Counted from the stretch's first letter, positions 8,649 to 21,493 are shown. The stretch: 64,000 bases of DNA from Periweissella cryptocerci (GCF_004358325.1 NZ_CP037940.1:372001-436000), one strand, 5' to 3'. Program-made: numbers and translations. The notes: a model not told the origin generated them from the letters alone.

Positions 8649-10454
8649 TTACCCAATTAATGCTTCTAATTCATTTAGGCGTTCTTCAAAAACCTTAAAT
8701 GCTTCTTCAAGGTAATCAGGTTTAGTCATATCCACACCGGCCTGCTTCATAACTTCGATTGGGAAGTCTGAGTTACCAGCCTTCAAGTATGTCTTATAAG
8801 CATCAACTGCCCCATCAACACCTGTTGTGATATTATGCGCCAATGTTGTGGCTGCTGACATCCCCGTTGCATATTGGAACACGTAGTAATTGTAGTAGAA
8901 GTGGGGAATCCGTGCCCATTCTAAGGCAATTGCATCATCAAATTCAAGCGCTGGACCGTAGTAACGCTTGTTCAAGTCCGCATAGAAAGCACTCATTGTG
9001 TCCGCCGTCAATGGCGCACCAGCAGCATCTTCTGCGTGAATCCAGTGTTCAAATTCCGCAAATTGAGTTTGACGGAAGACCGTGCCCTTAAATCCATCAA
9101 GGTAGTGGTTCAAAACATACGCCCGAACCTTAGGATCAGTTTGGGTCTTCAACAAATAATCAGTCAAAATATTTTCATTTGATGTTGACGCAATTTCAGC
9201 CAAGAAGATTGTGTAATCACCATATTGTACTGGTTGATTGTGACGTGTGTAATATGAGTGCACTGAGTGTCCCATTTCGTGAACTAACGTGAACAAGTTA
9301 TCTAAATTATCTTGCCAGTTCAATAAAATGTATGGGTCAGTATCATATGCACCACCAGAATATGCACCAGAACGCTTACCCTTGTTTTCAACTACATCAA
9401 TCCAGCGGTTGTCGAACGCTTCTTGGACAATCGCCAAGTAATCGTCACCCAATGGCTTAAGCGCTTGAAGGGCTTCAGCTTTGGCTGCTTCGTAATCATA
9501 TGATAATGAAGCTTCACCAGTGATTGGCGTGTATAAATCATATGTGTGTAATTCATCAAGTTGTAAGACCTTTTTACGCAAAGCCACATAACGGTGTAAC
9601 AGTGGTAAATGATCATTAACTTGGGCAACTAGAGTTTCAAAAACCGTTTCTGGAATAGTTGTCGCAGCCAAAGCAGATTGGCGTGCTGAATCATAGTTAT
9701 GCACTGAAGCTAAATAATTGTGCCCATGCGTGTGTTGTGACAACGTTGAAGCAAACGTGTGTTGGAATTGGTCATATGTGGCATACAACGTATCAAACGC
9801 TTGCTTACGAACCTTACGATCAGTTGATTCTAAGTGCTTTGAATAAACCCCGTTTGATAACTCAACATCATTGCCATCCTCATCTTGAACAATCCCAAAC
9901 TTTAAGTCAGCATTATCTAAAACTCCGAATGTATTTTGTGATGCGTCAAAAATATCGGTCGCGCCCGCTAATAATTTTTCTTCGCTAGGGCTTAACACAT
10001 GTCCACGTGCTTGTGTAATTTGGTCAAAGAAGTGCGTATATTTAGCTAATTCGGCATTTTCTGCAAGGAATCCCGCTAAGGTTGTAGGTTCGATACCAAT
10101 CACTTCGGGTTCAAAGAAAGCAATCGCGCCACTCACCTTAGCCCACAAAGCCCCAGCTTGAGCATTATAACCTTGATACTTTGAGTTAGCCGTATCTTGG
10201 TCAGATTTCATTGACGCATACACGTAAATTTTTTCAATCTTACGCGTTAATTCCAATAGCGCCTTCGTTGCGTCTAACAATGTTGCTGCAGAGTTAGCTA
10301 ATGTACCAGCGTATTTGGCAACATCGCTAAACGTTGCTTCGACAGCTTGGTATTCAGCTTCCCAAGCTTCATCGGTACTATAAATTTTTGCCAAATCCCA
10401 GGTTTGTGATTCAGGAAGTTCTTCTCGGAGTGGTAATTGCTTTACTTCTGACAT
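8649..10454 (-). CDS. pepF: Oligoendopeptidase F
   Basis: This is an M3B family zinc metallopeptidase of 601 residues, the usual PepF length. The zinc site HEMGH is at residues 392-396 with the downstream glutamate region (FLAEIASTSNE). It cleaves oligopeptides of roughly 7-17 residues in the cytoplasm. The start has GGAGG with a 6-nt spacer. It lies 66 bp downstream of coiA, an arrangement conserved in lactobacilli and bacilli, and ends at its own terminator. Confidence 0.97.
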   Translation of the reverse strand: MSEVKQLPLREELPESQTWDLAKIYSTDEAWEAEYQAVEATFSDVAKYAGTLANSAATLLDATKALLELTRKIEKIYVYASMKSDQDTANSKYQGYNAQAGALWAKVSGAIAFFEPEVIGIEPTTLAGFLAENAELAKYTHFFDQITQARGHVLSPSEEKLLAGATDIFDASQNTFGVLDNADLKFGIVQDEDGNDVELSNGVYSKHLESTDRKVRKQAFDTLYATYDQFQHTFASTLSQHTHGHNYLASVHNYDSARQSALAATTIPETVFETLVAQVNDHLPLLHRYVALRKKVLQLDELHTYDLYTPITGEASLSYDYEAAKAEALQALKPLGDDYLAIVQEAFDNRWIDVVENKGKRSGAYSGGAYDTDPYILLNWQDNLDNLFTLVHEMGHSVHSYYTRHNQPVQYGDYTIFLAEIASTSNENILTDYLLKTQTDPKVRAYVLNHYLDGFKGTVFRQTQFAEFEHWIHAEDAAGAPLTADTMSAFYADLNKRYYGPALEFDDAIALEWARIPHFYYNYYVFQYATGMSAATTLAHNITTGVDGAVDAYKTYLKAGNSDFPIEVMKQAGVDMTKPDYLEEAFKVFEERLNELEALIG

Positions 10455-10520
10455 GTGTTGCCTCCATTTATCTCGTTAATGATAATATAGTAACACAAAA
10501 ATGAGAAAAGCATGGCAAAT

Positions 10521-11633
10521 TTATTCACTTTTCTTTAATCCCGCTATTTTTAATTGGTAATCTGGGTACCACACAGGATGTCGATTTAAACGAATATGCG
10601 TCGCTGAAATTGGTTCAATAATATTTTGTTGAATCAACGCTTGCCAAAAGTTGCGCACAATCAGCTGTTTGGTCGGCAACAAACTACTCTGGCCATCCGG
10701 ATACCAATCACTTGGTTGTAGTAATTTATTCAATAATTGTGCATTCGCAATGCGCTCCCCGGGCCGATATTTTTGCAATTCAAGTAGAAACTTGGCGCGC
10801 CACAAACTATGTGGCATTTTCAACCCAATTGGTAATTGTACTTTGGGATGCGCTAACCAAGTAACGCCACCCAAATGGCAATGTTGCTGATACGCTACCT
10901 GTTGTAAATATTTAGTGAAACCACGATTTTGACTGACTAGTTGCTGTAATTTTAAGGCTGCTTTTAACCGTAAACTCGTGCCAATTGTCACGGTCTCCTG
11001 TTTTTGATAGATTGCCACCATTAACTCACGATATTCTGTTAAATTCGTGGCATACGTAATATTCTTTTCGCGTTTTTGAAAATCCGGTTGTGCGATATTC
11101 CCCCATAAGCAAAAGCGACGGTGCGTGTTTTCCCAAAATAATACAAATGGCTGCCCATGCAATGGCACTGTCATAAATTTTGCCAAGGTTGGATTAGTCA
11201 TTTTACGATTTACATACGTACTGCCCAAGATCCACAATACTTGGATTCCCTGTTGTCGGTACCCTGCTGTCCGCTGTCTTAATTTTGCCAAACTAATTGC
11301 ACTGCATTGGTATTCAATTGCTAATAATTTGCCATTAGGTTTCTTAACTAATAAATCTGGTCGTTGGCTGATAGCTGGTAAAGTTGCTTCAAGCTGCACT
11401 TCATATTCCGCTGCAAAGAAATCACGTAGTTGAATTTTTCCTTGTAAATGCTCATTTGTCTCACCTTCACTAAAAGTTTCACAGCGTGCACCACTTAAAT
11501 GAGCAAAATGCGGCGCTTTAATTACCCCGCGTTTCAACATTACCGTACACTTACACCCCGGACAAAAATATTTATTTTCTGCTACGGCAAAATTTGCTTC
11601 AATTAATTGATTATCCATTTTCGCAATATACAT
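10521..11633 (-). CDS. coiA: Competence protein CoiA
   Basis: The protein has 370 residues. The N-terminal zinc-ribbon-like part contains CPGC (residues 24-27) and HFAH. It is followed by the nuclease-like domain of the CoiA family, with Asp in RPDLLV and Glu in LAIEYQC (restriction-endonuclease-like D..ExQ core), and a helical C-terminus. CoiA promotes recombination of incoming single-stranded DNA during natural transformation. GGGAG lies 7 nt before the ATG. The IS1182-type element sits only about 96 bp upstream, between it and mecA. Confidence 0.92.
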   Translation of the reverse strand: MYIAKMDNQLIEANFAVAENKYFCPGCKCTVMLKRGVIKAPHFAHLSGARCETFSEGETNEHLQGKIQLRDFFAAEYEVQLEATLPAISQRPDLLVKKPNGKLLAIEYQCSAISLAKLRQRTAGYRQQGIQVLWILGSTYVNRKMTNPTLAKFMTVPLHGQPFVLFWENTHRRFCLWGNIAQPDFQKREKNITYATNLTEYRELMVAIYQKQETVTIGTSLRLKAALKLQQLVSQNRGFTKYLQQVAYQQHCHLGGVTWLAHPKVQLPIGLKMPHSLWRAKFLLELQKYRPGERIANAQLLNKLLQPSDWYPDGQSSLLPTKQLIVRNFWQALIQQNIIEPISATHIRLNRHPVWYPDYQLKIAGLKKSE

Positions 11634-11699
11634 AAGCTAACTCCCTAGATTTATTTTTGGGTAACCTACTCATAGGTCCTCAAGAATAAACTACGTATT

Positions 11700-11728
11700 T
11701 TTTTACGGGTCTTGCGAAAAAAATGCAA
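11700..11728 (-). promoter_or_regulatory. Possible coiA promoter at the IS junction
   Basis: On the minus strand there is TTGCAT, a 17-nt spacer and TAAAAA. The -35 ends two bases from the IS left end (11730), so this could be a native promoter or one formed by the insertion. No competence box was found. Confidence 0.35.
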
Positions 11729-11755
11729 AAAAGGGGCTGGGACATAACTCCAGAC

Positions 11756-11805
11756 AAAAAAAGAGCTTATCCAAGCGCTGAAAAGCGTGCGGTTAAGCTC
11801 TTTTT
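11756..11805. terminator. Left IS hairpin
   Basis: AAAAAGAGCTTA and TAAGCTCTTTTT flank an inner AGCGC..GCG stem. It lies between the left IS end and the transposase remnant and is likely a terminator in both directions. Confidence 0.7.
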
Positions 11806-11886
11806 AGTATAATTATATGTAAAGATAACGCTGTAACAGCAACGTTATCAAGTCGGTCGTCCCTTATTCACAGTGAGGTATTCCCT

Positions 11887-13440
11887 ATGAAAAATTATAA
11901 CATGAACCAAATCATGTTGGATATTCCAACGGCTTATGAACCTGATAAAAATCATGTGGCACACTACATTAACGAATTAGTTGAGGACATGGACGTAACT
12001 ATCTTCTATACTACTGGTCGACCACTTGAGTATGATCCACCGATAATGAATGAAACTAGTTTTTATTCGCAATATACCCGTGGCGTGCGTAGCGGTCGGC
12101 GGATTGCCGAGTTTCGCCCAAGAAACATTATTGCGATGTGGCTGACTCAAGAAGCACAAGCCATCATATCGCACAAATTAAATCGTTTCCGAGTGTCAGA
12201 CTTGTCAGGAAGCCATGATTAGCTCGGCGTTTTCGCGTTTCACCAAATTAACTTCACGAACAAGGATATATTGATGATGTAATCTATATTGACGGTACCA
12301 AAATTTTAGCGGATGCCAACAAGTTCAGTTTTGTGTGGAAGAAAAACACAATTCGTTTCGATAAAATGAATACCGTCAAAGCTCAACAATTAATTCAAGA
12401 TATTATGGCAGAACAACAATCATTACAGTTACCAGAATATACTGATTTGTCAGTTGAAGAATTAGACGATGTGATTGCGCACCTAGAATCGTACTTAGCA
12501 AAACAAGAACAACAAGTCGTAGCTACACAGAAAGTGTCGCCTAACCCCGCAAAACAAGCGCGCCGTAATACTAAAAAGCACCTTAATAAGGCTGAACATA
12601 TTCGTGACAAAAAGCTAGCGTATCAACACCAAATGGAAACTTATAATGAACGCAATAGCTATTCCAAGACTGATACTGACGCTACTTTCATGCGGGTTAA
12701 AGAAGATTACATGCAGAATGGTCAATTGAAACCAGCCTATAATTTACAAATCGCCACCAACGCTCAATTTGTCTTAGGCTATGGAATTTTCCAAAATCCA
12801 ACTGATACGCGTACGTTGATGCCTTTTGTTGATCAACTTAAACAATACGAAACGTTGGGTTCAACGATTGTCGCAGATGCCGGATATGGTTCGGAAAGTA
12901 ATTATCGGCAACTCGAAGATGAATACCCAGCTACTACAGTGCTGATTCCATACGGCACAATGTTAAAAGAAACCAGCAAAAAGTGGCAGACCGATGAACG
13001 GAAAGTCATGAATTGGAATTACTGTGCGGAAGATGACTATTATGTGGACCCACGAAACGTTAGATTTAATTTTAAACATCTAAGTAAACGAACTGATAAA
13101 TACGGATTCGTTCGTGACTTTAAAGTTTATGAAGCTGAAGCTCAGACGGAAAATTTAGAAGATATTGCGGCTGCGTTAACGCCCTAAAAGGATATTACGG
13201 AGAAAAATTACAGTGAATCCGGCATTTGAATATCATAAAGCGAAAATTAGAAGTGAGTTTTCAAAAGAAGAAAACCAAGCCATCTACGCCCAACGAAAGA
13301 TTGACGTAGAATCGGTTTTCGGCAGATTGAAAGCTTATTTTGGGTTCACTCGCTTCTCGGTCAGAGGGATCGAGCGCGTGAAACGTGAAGTTGGAATCGC
13401 CTTGATGGCAATGAACATGAAGAAATTGGCCACTATATGA
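11887..13440 (+). pseudogene. IS1182 family transposase, broken into three frames
   Basis: Three adjacent reading frames together cover one DDE transposase. 11887-12222 is the N-terminal DUF772-like part (NIIAMWLTQ). 12333-13187 is the middle part (the frame is open from about 12240, with IDGTKILADANKFSFVWKKN) with the catalytic-domain piece IVADAGYGSESN. 13213-13440 is the C-terminal part (VFGRLKAYFGFTRFSVRGI). The breaks near 12200-12240 and at 13187 (TAA in ACGCCCTAAAAGG) are small frameshifts. The product is not expected to be functional. Confidence 0.88.
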
Positions 13441-13470
13441 GGACTTTTCGTGAGTAAACAATATATACAT

Positions 13471-13520
13471 AAAAAATAGGCCTCAAGATTTCAAAAAACG
13501 AAATCTTGAGGCCTATTTTT
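13471..13520. terminator. Right IS hairpin, probably terminating mecA
   Basis: AAAAAATAGGCCTCAAGATTTC pairs (in part shown) with GAAATCTTGAGGCCTATTTTTT. On the minus strand it lies about 40 bp after the mecA stop. Since the IS starts 5 bp after that stop, it is the first terminator mecA transcripts meet. Confidence 0.75.
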
Positions 13521-13559
13521 TTATAACGAGCTAAGGTTTTGTCCCAGCCCCTTTCTATA

Positions 13560-14318
13560 CTACTTAAAGTAATACCGTGCTAATTCTAGCGCCGTATTTT
13601 CCATGATACGTGTTCCGTGTTCAGCCAAGACATCTGCTGAAACTTCAGAAACTTCAGCAAATTCAAGGACAACTGCAGTATCATTTTTCATTTGTTCGTC
13701 AGTGATTTCATCTGCGAAGAACACCAATTCAAGGTAATAAGCACCATTGTATTGGAACAAATTACTAATACCACTTTCCAAACGTAATTCCTTCGCAATT
13801 GCCAAGAAATCTTCAAAATCAGCTAACTTAAACACTAAGCGACGTTTAGCGGTTTCGCCATTTGCTAATGCAGCTGAAACTTCATCCTCATCATCAGCAA
13901 TTTTTGTGCGCCGTTGATCAGTAAACTGTTCAACCTGCTTCGTTGAATCTGGATAAACTGCGGATTCATCACTATCCGTTGCTTGTAGTTGCGCCAGTAA
14001 ATCAGCGGGAACATCATCAGCAACTTCATCATGGTTCGCTTGTTCACCCATTTGGAACATCTCTTCAAAACTGTCAGTGTTCACATTTTTAGAAATAAAC
14101 AATTCCAAGCCGCCACGATTAGGCATCACTTGAAAAGTAACTTGTTCATTCTCTTCAAAATCATGGTCTGTATCAACCTCTTCAAGAATATCATAGAAAA
14201 ACGCTTCAATATTGTCTTGCTTGCTGATTAAGTCAATAATTGAAATTCCACGTTCCTCGAGATCTTCACGGCCCAGGCTAACGCGAATTGTATTTTCATT
14301 AATGCGTTCTTTTTCCAT
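13560..14318 (-). CDS. mecA: Adaptor protein MecA
   Basis: The protein has 252 residues. The N-terminal substrate-binding domain begins MEKERINENTIRVSLGREDL. An acidic linker spans about residues 95-155. The C-terminal ClpC-binding domain starts near RRLVFKLADFEDFLAIAKEL. MecA delivers substrates such as ComK, ComX or other regulators to ClpCP. It lies in the minus-strand block spx-mecA-coiA-pepF, now interrupted after mecA by an IS. It has its own promoter (14381-14408). Confidence 0.95.
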   Translation of the reverse strand: MEKERINENTIRVSLGREDLEERGISIIDLISKQDNIEAFFYDILEEVDTDHDFEENEQVTFQVMPNRGGLELFISKNVNTDSFEEMFQMGEQANHDEVADDVPADLLAQLQATDSDESAVYPDSTKQVEQFTDQRRTKIADDEDEVSAALANGETAKRRLVFKLADFEDFLAIAKELRLESGISNLFQYNGAYYLELVFFADEITDEQMKNDTAVVLEFAEVSEVSADVLAEHGTRIMENTALELARYYFK

Positions 14319-14380
14319 AACCGAGCCACATCCTTTCTACACCACGCAACATGGTGAATCAAAATACCTACTACCCTTAC

Positions 14381-14408
14381 ATTTTACTAACTTTTAATTA
14401 ATAATCAA
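14381..14408 (-). promoter_or_regulatory. mecA promoter
   Basis: On the minus strand there is TTGATT, a 16-nt spacer and TAAAAT, about 63 bp before the mecA start. Confidence 0.6.
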
Positions 14409-14504
14409 GCAATCCAAGCTTAAACAACAAAATTAATTCATTTCAGTTGCAATTTATTTTTATATACCGACTTATTGCCATCATTTTGAATTATCGTTTC
14501 CAAC

Positions 14505-14537
14505 AAAAAAGGTTGTCGAAATTACATCTACCAACCT
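14505..14537 (-). terminator. Terminator of spx
   Basis: On the minus strand AGGTTG and CAACCT flank a 16-nt loop and are followed by TTTTTTG. It starts about 25 bp after the spx stop. Confidence 0.7.
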
Positions 14538-14561
14538 ATTTGCACCATTATTTAGCTTTTG

Positions 14562-14966
14562 TTAGGCAAAATCTTGAAACAATTGGGCGTGTTTGAGTTC
14601 GTTTTTTCGAACTTCGCGTGGCAAGAAGCGACGAATTTCATCCTCATTGTATCCAACTTGTAATCGTTTGTCGTCCAACATAATTGGGCGCTTTAACAAA
14701 GCTGGGTTCTTTTGGATCATTTCGATTAAACGACCTAATGGTAAATCATCAAGTTGTACGTGCATATCAGTAAACACTTTTGAACGCGTTGAAATAATTT
14801 CTTCCGTACCATCTTCTGTCATGCGTAATACATTTTTGATTTCTTCTTTTGTTAAGGGGTTTTTAAAAATATTTCGTTCTGAAAAGGGAATATCGTGTTC
14901 TTCGAGCCAAATTCGTGCTTTACGACACGAAGTGCAACTTGGTGAACTATATAATGTTACTGTCAT
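14562..14966 (-). CDS. spx: Transcriptional regulator Spx
   Basis: This is an ArsC/Spx family protein of 134 residues with the redox switch CTSC at residues 11-14 and the RPIM motif of Spx near residue 90. Spx binds the RNA polymerase alpha C-terminal domain and activates thiol-stress genes; it is degraded by ClpXP with YjbH, encoded at 58932 in this window. AGGAGG with a 9-nt spacer marks the ATG at 14966; the longer ORF from 14987 starts upstream of that site and is rejected. The gene is monocistronic with its own promoter and terminator. Confidence 0.95.
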   Translation of the reverse strand: MTVTLYSSPSCTSCRKARIWLEEHDIPFSERNIFKNPLTKEEIKNVLRMTEDGTEEIISTRSKVFTDMHVQLDDLPLGRLIEMIQKNPALLKRPIMLDDKRLQVGYNEDEIRRFLPREVRKNELKHAQLFQDFA

Positions 14967-15043
14967 AAAAGGTTGCCTCCTAAGCATTTACAATTTTTAA
15001 TATTAATTGCTTGCATATTTTTTAGTTTTATCTTACTAAACCT

Positions 15044-15072
15044 ATTATATACAGTTAATACTAAAAATGTAA
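15044..15072 (-). promoter_or_regulatory. spx promoter
   Basis: On the minus strand there is TTACAT, a 17-nt spacer and a perfect TATAAT about 78 bp before the spx ATG, leaving a 5' leader of about 70 nt. Confidence 0.7.
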
Positions 15073-15223
15073 CCCCTTCCAAATTGTGAACATTATACTT
15101 TTTTAATTTTAAATCGTGCGCTTTCTGATTATGTGTCAATTAACGAAAGACAATTAGACCGTTTTCGTAAAATAGGTATTGTGTTTGTAACGCATTTGCA
15201 ATATTACTCCTTGTAAATTGCGC

Positions 15224-15245
15224 AAAAACTTCACATGTGTGAAAG
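15224..15245 (-). terminator. Terminator of the MBL hydrolase gene
   Basis: On the minus strand the palindrome TTCACACATGTGAA is followed by AGTTTTTG, 16 bp after the stop codon. Confidence 0.6.
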
Positions 15246-15260
15246 CACCCCTCATTTTTT

Positions 15261-16001
15261 CTACAGCAAAATTTCTAACTTCCGTTGCACATTCATCACT
15301 TTTACCTCTGAGCCCGCACTAATTTGGGCTTCATTAACTAATTGAGCCAAACTACCGGTTTGTGGCAGATGCGTTAAATACAAGCGTTTAACCTGGGCTT
15401 CTTTGGCTAATGCCCCTGCCTCAGTTGAAGTTAGATGCCAGCGTTCACCCGTTTTATCGGCAAAAAAATTGGTATCCGCCAATAATACTTCTGCACCCTT
15501 ACTAAATTCCGCTAATTCTGGAATCACCGCCGTATCTGCTGTGTAAACCAATTCATTCGGATTATTCGCCTCCTGAATTCGGACTGCAAATGTGGTTACT
15601 GGGTGCTTAGTTTGTAAAAAGGTCAGTTTCAATGGCCCAAGTTGCAAGTGTGACGTAGCATCATAAGGCATTTTTTGCGTTGAATTAGGCCAATCAAGAC
15701 TATTGAAATTAACACTATCCGCTGGATTACCATATATTGGTAACAACGGTTGTTTCTTTTCACCGGGGGCTAATTGCCAATAATGCTTTAGGACCCCGAC
15801 ATCCGCAATGTGGTCGGCGTGATAATGTGTCAAGAGCACCGCATCAAGTTGGAGCGGGCTCATTATTTCTTCCAATACCAGTAATGTGCCACTACCGGCA
15901 TCCAATAATAGATGATAATCACCACTCTCAATTAAAAAACCGCTGGTGCCAATTCCGTTAGCTGGATAACCACCATAGTATCCTAACACAGTAATTTTCA
16001 T
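15261..16001 (-). CDS. MBL-fold metallohydrolase, YhfI/RNase Z-like
   Basis: The protein has 246 residues. The metallo-beta-lactamase motif THYHADH (H59, H61, D63, H64) follows a glycine-rich start (MKITVLGYYGG) typical of the RNase Z-like/YhfI group. Further metal ligands are a His in TKHPVT, Asp in YTADT, and His in LTHL. Members are phosphodiesterases or broad hydrolases; the substrate is unknown. It is shorter than true RNase Z (about 310 residues) and lacks its exosite arm, so tRNA 3' processing is unlikely. It is monocistronic and divergent from the HmoB-like gene. Confidence 0.88.
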   Translation of the reverse strand: MKITVLGYYGGYPANGIGTSGFLIESGDYHLLLDAGSGTLLVLEEIMSPLQLDAVLLTHYHADHIADVGVLKHYWQLAPGEKKQPLLPIYGNPADSVNFNSLDWPNSTQKMPYDATSHLQLGPLKLTFLQTKHPVTTFAVRIQEANNPNELVYTADTAVIPELAEFSKGAEVLLADTNFFADKTGERWHLTSTEAGALAKEAQVKRLYLTHLPQTGSLAQLVNEAQISAGSEVKVMNVQRKLEILL

Positions 16002-16151
16002 TTTTTGTACTCACTTTCCATCTTTTTTCATAATTTTAGTCTATACTAGCCCTAAAGACAAATCCTTAGACGTAATTCAATCATCCAAGGATTTGAATTA
16101 TTTGGGGCCGTCTGGGCTGCCAAAAACACGCAATATTGGGAGGAAACAAAC

Positions 16152-16655
16152 ATGATTCGACAATTACATGTAACATATGGTTCAAAACAAATTTTAAATC
16201 AAATTCGGGCTAACTATCCAGAACGTCATTTATTAGTACTTTCACCAAGTACCTCTTCACTTGATAACTTGCAAATGCTTGACGTTTCTGGTGAAGAAAA
16301 CATTTTCAGTTCTGGTGTCAGCTATGACATCGTTAATTACCATGGTACTCCTAATTGGCGTGGTTTCTTCAACTACACTTTCATTACGATTAATCCTGAT
16401 CGGAAACCAGTCTTTGATAAATTGATTGAACAATGGTTTAACCAAGATAAACCAGAAGGCATGATTGCTGCCCTTGTCCTCCGCAAACACGGTGACGCAT
16501 CTAATGACTATGTTGTCTTAACAACCTGGCAAATGCCACAACAATGGCGTCGTTGGAAGTCTTCAGATAATTATTTCTTTAAACCATATGCTAACGAAGC
16601 ATACATTAACTTACATGAAACTAATTATGAATTCCAACAAGAATTCATCAAATAA
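16152..16655 (+). CDS. HmoB-like antibiotic-biosynthesis monooxygenase domain protein
   Basis: The protein has 167 residues, and its length and pattern resemble Bacillus HmoB (166 residues). An N-terminal segment (LHVTYGSKQIL) is followed by the ABM ferredoxin-like domain (FNYTFITINPDRKPVFDKLI), then VVLTTWQ and WRRWKSSDNY. HmoB degrades haem in vitro; a haem role here is inference. The start has GGGAGG with a 9-nt spacer. A perfect bidirectional terminator follows. Confidence 0.7.
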   Translation: MIRQLHVTYGSKQILNQIRANYPERHLLVLSPSTSSLDNLQMLDVSGEENIFSSGVSYDIVNYHGTPNWRGFFNYTFITINPDRKPVFDKLIEQWFNQDKPEGMIAALVLRKHGDASNDYVVLTTWQMPQQWRRWKSSDNYFFKPYANEAYINLHETNYEFQQEFIK

Positions 16656-16660
16656 AGCAA

Positions 16661-16694
16661 AAAGGATTCGCATGATGACGCGAATCCTTTTTTT
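16661..16694. terminator. Bidirectional terminator between the HmoB-like gene and proS
   Basis: AAAGGATTCGC and GCGAATCCTTT flank ATGATGAC, with A and T runs on both sides. It serves both convergent genes. Confidence 0.9.
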
Positions 16695-16697
16695 ATT

Positions 16698-19717
<3,020 letters not shown>

Positions 19718-19738
19718 TAACTTGTCCTCCCAAACTTT

Positions 19739-20539
19739 TTAGTGAATAACGCCCAACAAGAAAAGAACTGGTAAGACAATTAAAAGACTATCAAAACGAT
19801 CTAAGATACCACCGTGACCTGGTAAAATTTTACCTGAGTCCTTAACGTTATAGTAACGCTTCAAAGCAGATTCAATCAAATCACCAAATTGCCCAGCGAT
19901 TGATGCAAACAACGCAATGACAAGCATCACTGGGAAACTGTAAACTTGGACAGCTGGGAAAACTAATAAGTAAATTGCCGAAACAATTACTGAAACTACG
20001 GTCCCCCCAATTGAACCTTCCCATGTCTTGTTTGGACTAATACGTGGAGCAAGCTTGTGCTTCCCTAACGCACGCCCAATCATGTATGCACCTGAATCTG
20101 TAATCCAAACGATCAACAAAGCGAAGAACAACGTAGCTAAGCTCATTGTCCGGGCGGCCATGAAGAATTGGAAACCTAAACCAATGTAGAGCATTGATAA
20201 AGTAATCACCCCTGCGTCATCAAAAGTAAAATGATTCCGACTCAGAACTGTGTGGAACAGCATCAAGAGGACAAAGATGTACAACAATGATGATTGGTGT
20301 AAAAACATTGGTAAGTGTTCGTTATCCCACAAGCTACGTGGCAATACCATTACAACTACCCCAATATTACTGATAATGGTTTCAAATGAAATCAACAATT
20401 TCTTGCGCATAATCAAAATTTCATCAAGCGCAACCACCGCCATCAGTGCTACCAAAATTTGTAATGGTAAATGTCCGATAATCAAAAGCGGAATGAAGAC
20501 AGCTAAGGCAACCACCGCTGTAATAACACGAGTTTTCAT
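19739..20539 (-). CDS. cdsA: Phosphatidate cytidylyltransferase
   Basis: This is a 266-residue polytopic membrane protein with about eight helices. The C-terminal CDP-diglyceride synthase signature is intact: SALKRYYNVKDSG followed by PGHGGILDRFDS. It makes CDP-diacylglycerol from CTP and phosphatidic acid, the branch point for phosphatidylglycerol and cardiolipin. It lies 22 bp downstream of uppS, so lipid carrier and phospholipid synthesis are co-expressed. Confidence 0.97.
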   Translation of the reverse strand: MKTRVITAVVALAVFIPLLIIGHLPLQILVALMAVVALDEILIMRKKLLISFETIISNIGVVVMVLPRSLWDNEHLPMFLHQSSLLYIFVLLMLFHTVLSRNHFTFDDAGVITLSMLYIGLGFQFFMAARTMSLATLFFALLIVWITDSGAYMIGRALGKHKLAPRISPNKTWEGSIGGTVVSVIVSAIYLLVFPAVQVYSFPVMLVIALFASIAGQFGDLIESALKRYYNVKDSGKILPGHGGILDRFDSLLIVLPVLFLLGVIH

Positions 20540-20561
20540 GATAATTTTTCTCCAATTAATA

Positions 20562-21332
20562 TTATTTAGTTAAGCCACCAAATCGCCGATCACGATTTTG
20601 GAAGGTTTTTAAGGCTGATTTGAACACTTGCACGTCAAACTCTGGCCAGTGTTGATCTACAAATACAAATTCGCTATATGCGATTTGCCAGAGCAAAAAA
20701 TTACTAATTCGCTGTTCGCCACTTGTCCGAATTAACAATTCTGGATCAGCATATTCGCCCAATGGCGCCGTCATCATCGCCTGACTGATTGTCGCTTCAT
20801 CGATTTGCGCTGGTTCAAGTTCCCCACGCTTCACTTGATTGGCAAGTTCTTGCATCCCGGTAACAATTTCAGCACGACTGCCGTAATTCAAAGCAAAGTT
20901 CAAGACCATTCCTGTATTAGTTTTGGTCTGTTCCATTGCATCGAACACCGCTTTTTGGGTACTCTTTGGCAACTGATCGGTATAGCCCATCACTTCCACA
21001 CGAATATTATTCTTAATTAAATCTGGCACGAAACTATCAAAAAAGGCCGCCGGCAAATCCATCAAATAATTAACTTCATCTTCTGGGCGTTTCCAATTCT
21101 CCGTTGAAAATGCATATAAAGTTAAGACTTTAATTCCCAAGTCACTGGCAACCATCGTAATCTTCTTAACCGTATTCATGCCCTCTTTGTGTCCAGCCAC
21201 TCGTGGTAGGTGACGCTTTTGGGCCCAGCGCCCGTTCCCATCCATAATAATAGCGACATGCTTAGGAATCCGCGTCATATCTAAATCATCTGAAACTACT
21301 TGATTTTGATTCTTCTTTTTAAATGAAAACAC
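20562..21332 (-). CDS. uppS: Undecaprenyl diphosphate synthase (isoprenyl transferase)
   Basis: The protein has 256 residues. The cis-prenyltransferase motif IIMDGNGRWAQKR carries the catalytic Asp31. The C-terminal binding segment RTSGEQRISNFLLWQIAYSE is conserved. It condenses eight isopentenyl diphosphates onto farnesyl diphosphate to make the C55 wall carrier; isopentenyl diphosphate comes from the mevalonate operon at 46.6-50.8 kb. The start is GTG, with GGAGG and a 6-nt spacer. It is the first gene of the operon; upstream is a 1.3-kb block of structured repeats. Confidence 0.97.
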   Translation of the reverse strand: MFSFKKKNQNQVVSDDLDMTRIPKHVAIIMDGNGRWAQKRHLPRVAGHKEGMNTVKKITMVASDLGIKVLTLYAFSTENWKRPEDEVNYLMDLPAAFFDSFVPDLIKNNIRVEVMGYTDQLPKSTQKAVFDAMEQTKTNTGMVLNFALNYGSRAEIVTGMQELANQVKRGELEPAQIDEATISQAMMTAPLGEYADPELLIRTSGEQRISNFLLWQIAYSEFVFVDQHWPEFDVQVFKSALKTFQNRDRRFGGLTK

Positions 21333-21493
21333 AATACACCTCCGTATGTTACTCAGCTCTAAATTTTACCATAATTGCTACCCATTTAGCACATTTGAGC
21401 GTAAATATTATATAAATGCAATCGAAAAAAGTGGTTATTATTGCTAATCCCAGTTCCAACAGATTGTCCACCACCATTTGATAATTGGAAAAA

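Larger units (their letters stand above)
11730..13554 (+). mobile_element. IS1182-type insertion sequence, degenerate
   Basis: Its length is about 1.8 kb. The terminal inverted repeats are AAAGGGGCTGGGACATAAC (left) and, read from the right end, AAAGGGGCTGGGACAAAAC. Strong hairpins just inside both ends shield the transposase gene from outside transcription. No clear target duplication is visible. The transposase is frameshifted, so the element cannot move by itself. It sits 5 bp after the mecA stop and about 96 bp before the coiA start, in the opposite orientation to both. Confidence 0.88.

Noticed and set aside
11887..13440. Intact transposase gene
   Set aside because: Two frameshifts split it into three parts and no programmed slippage sequence was seen at the breaks.
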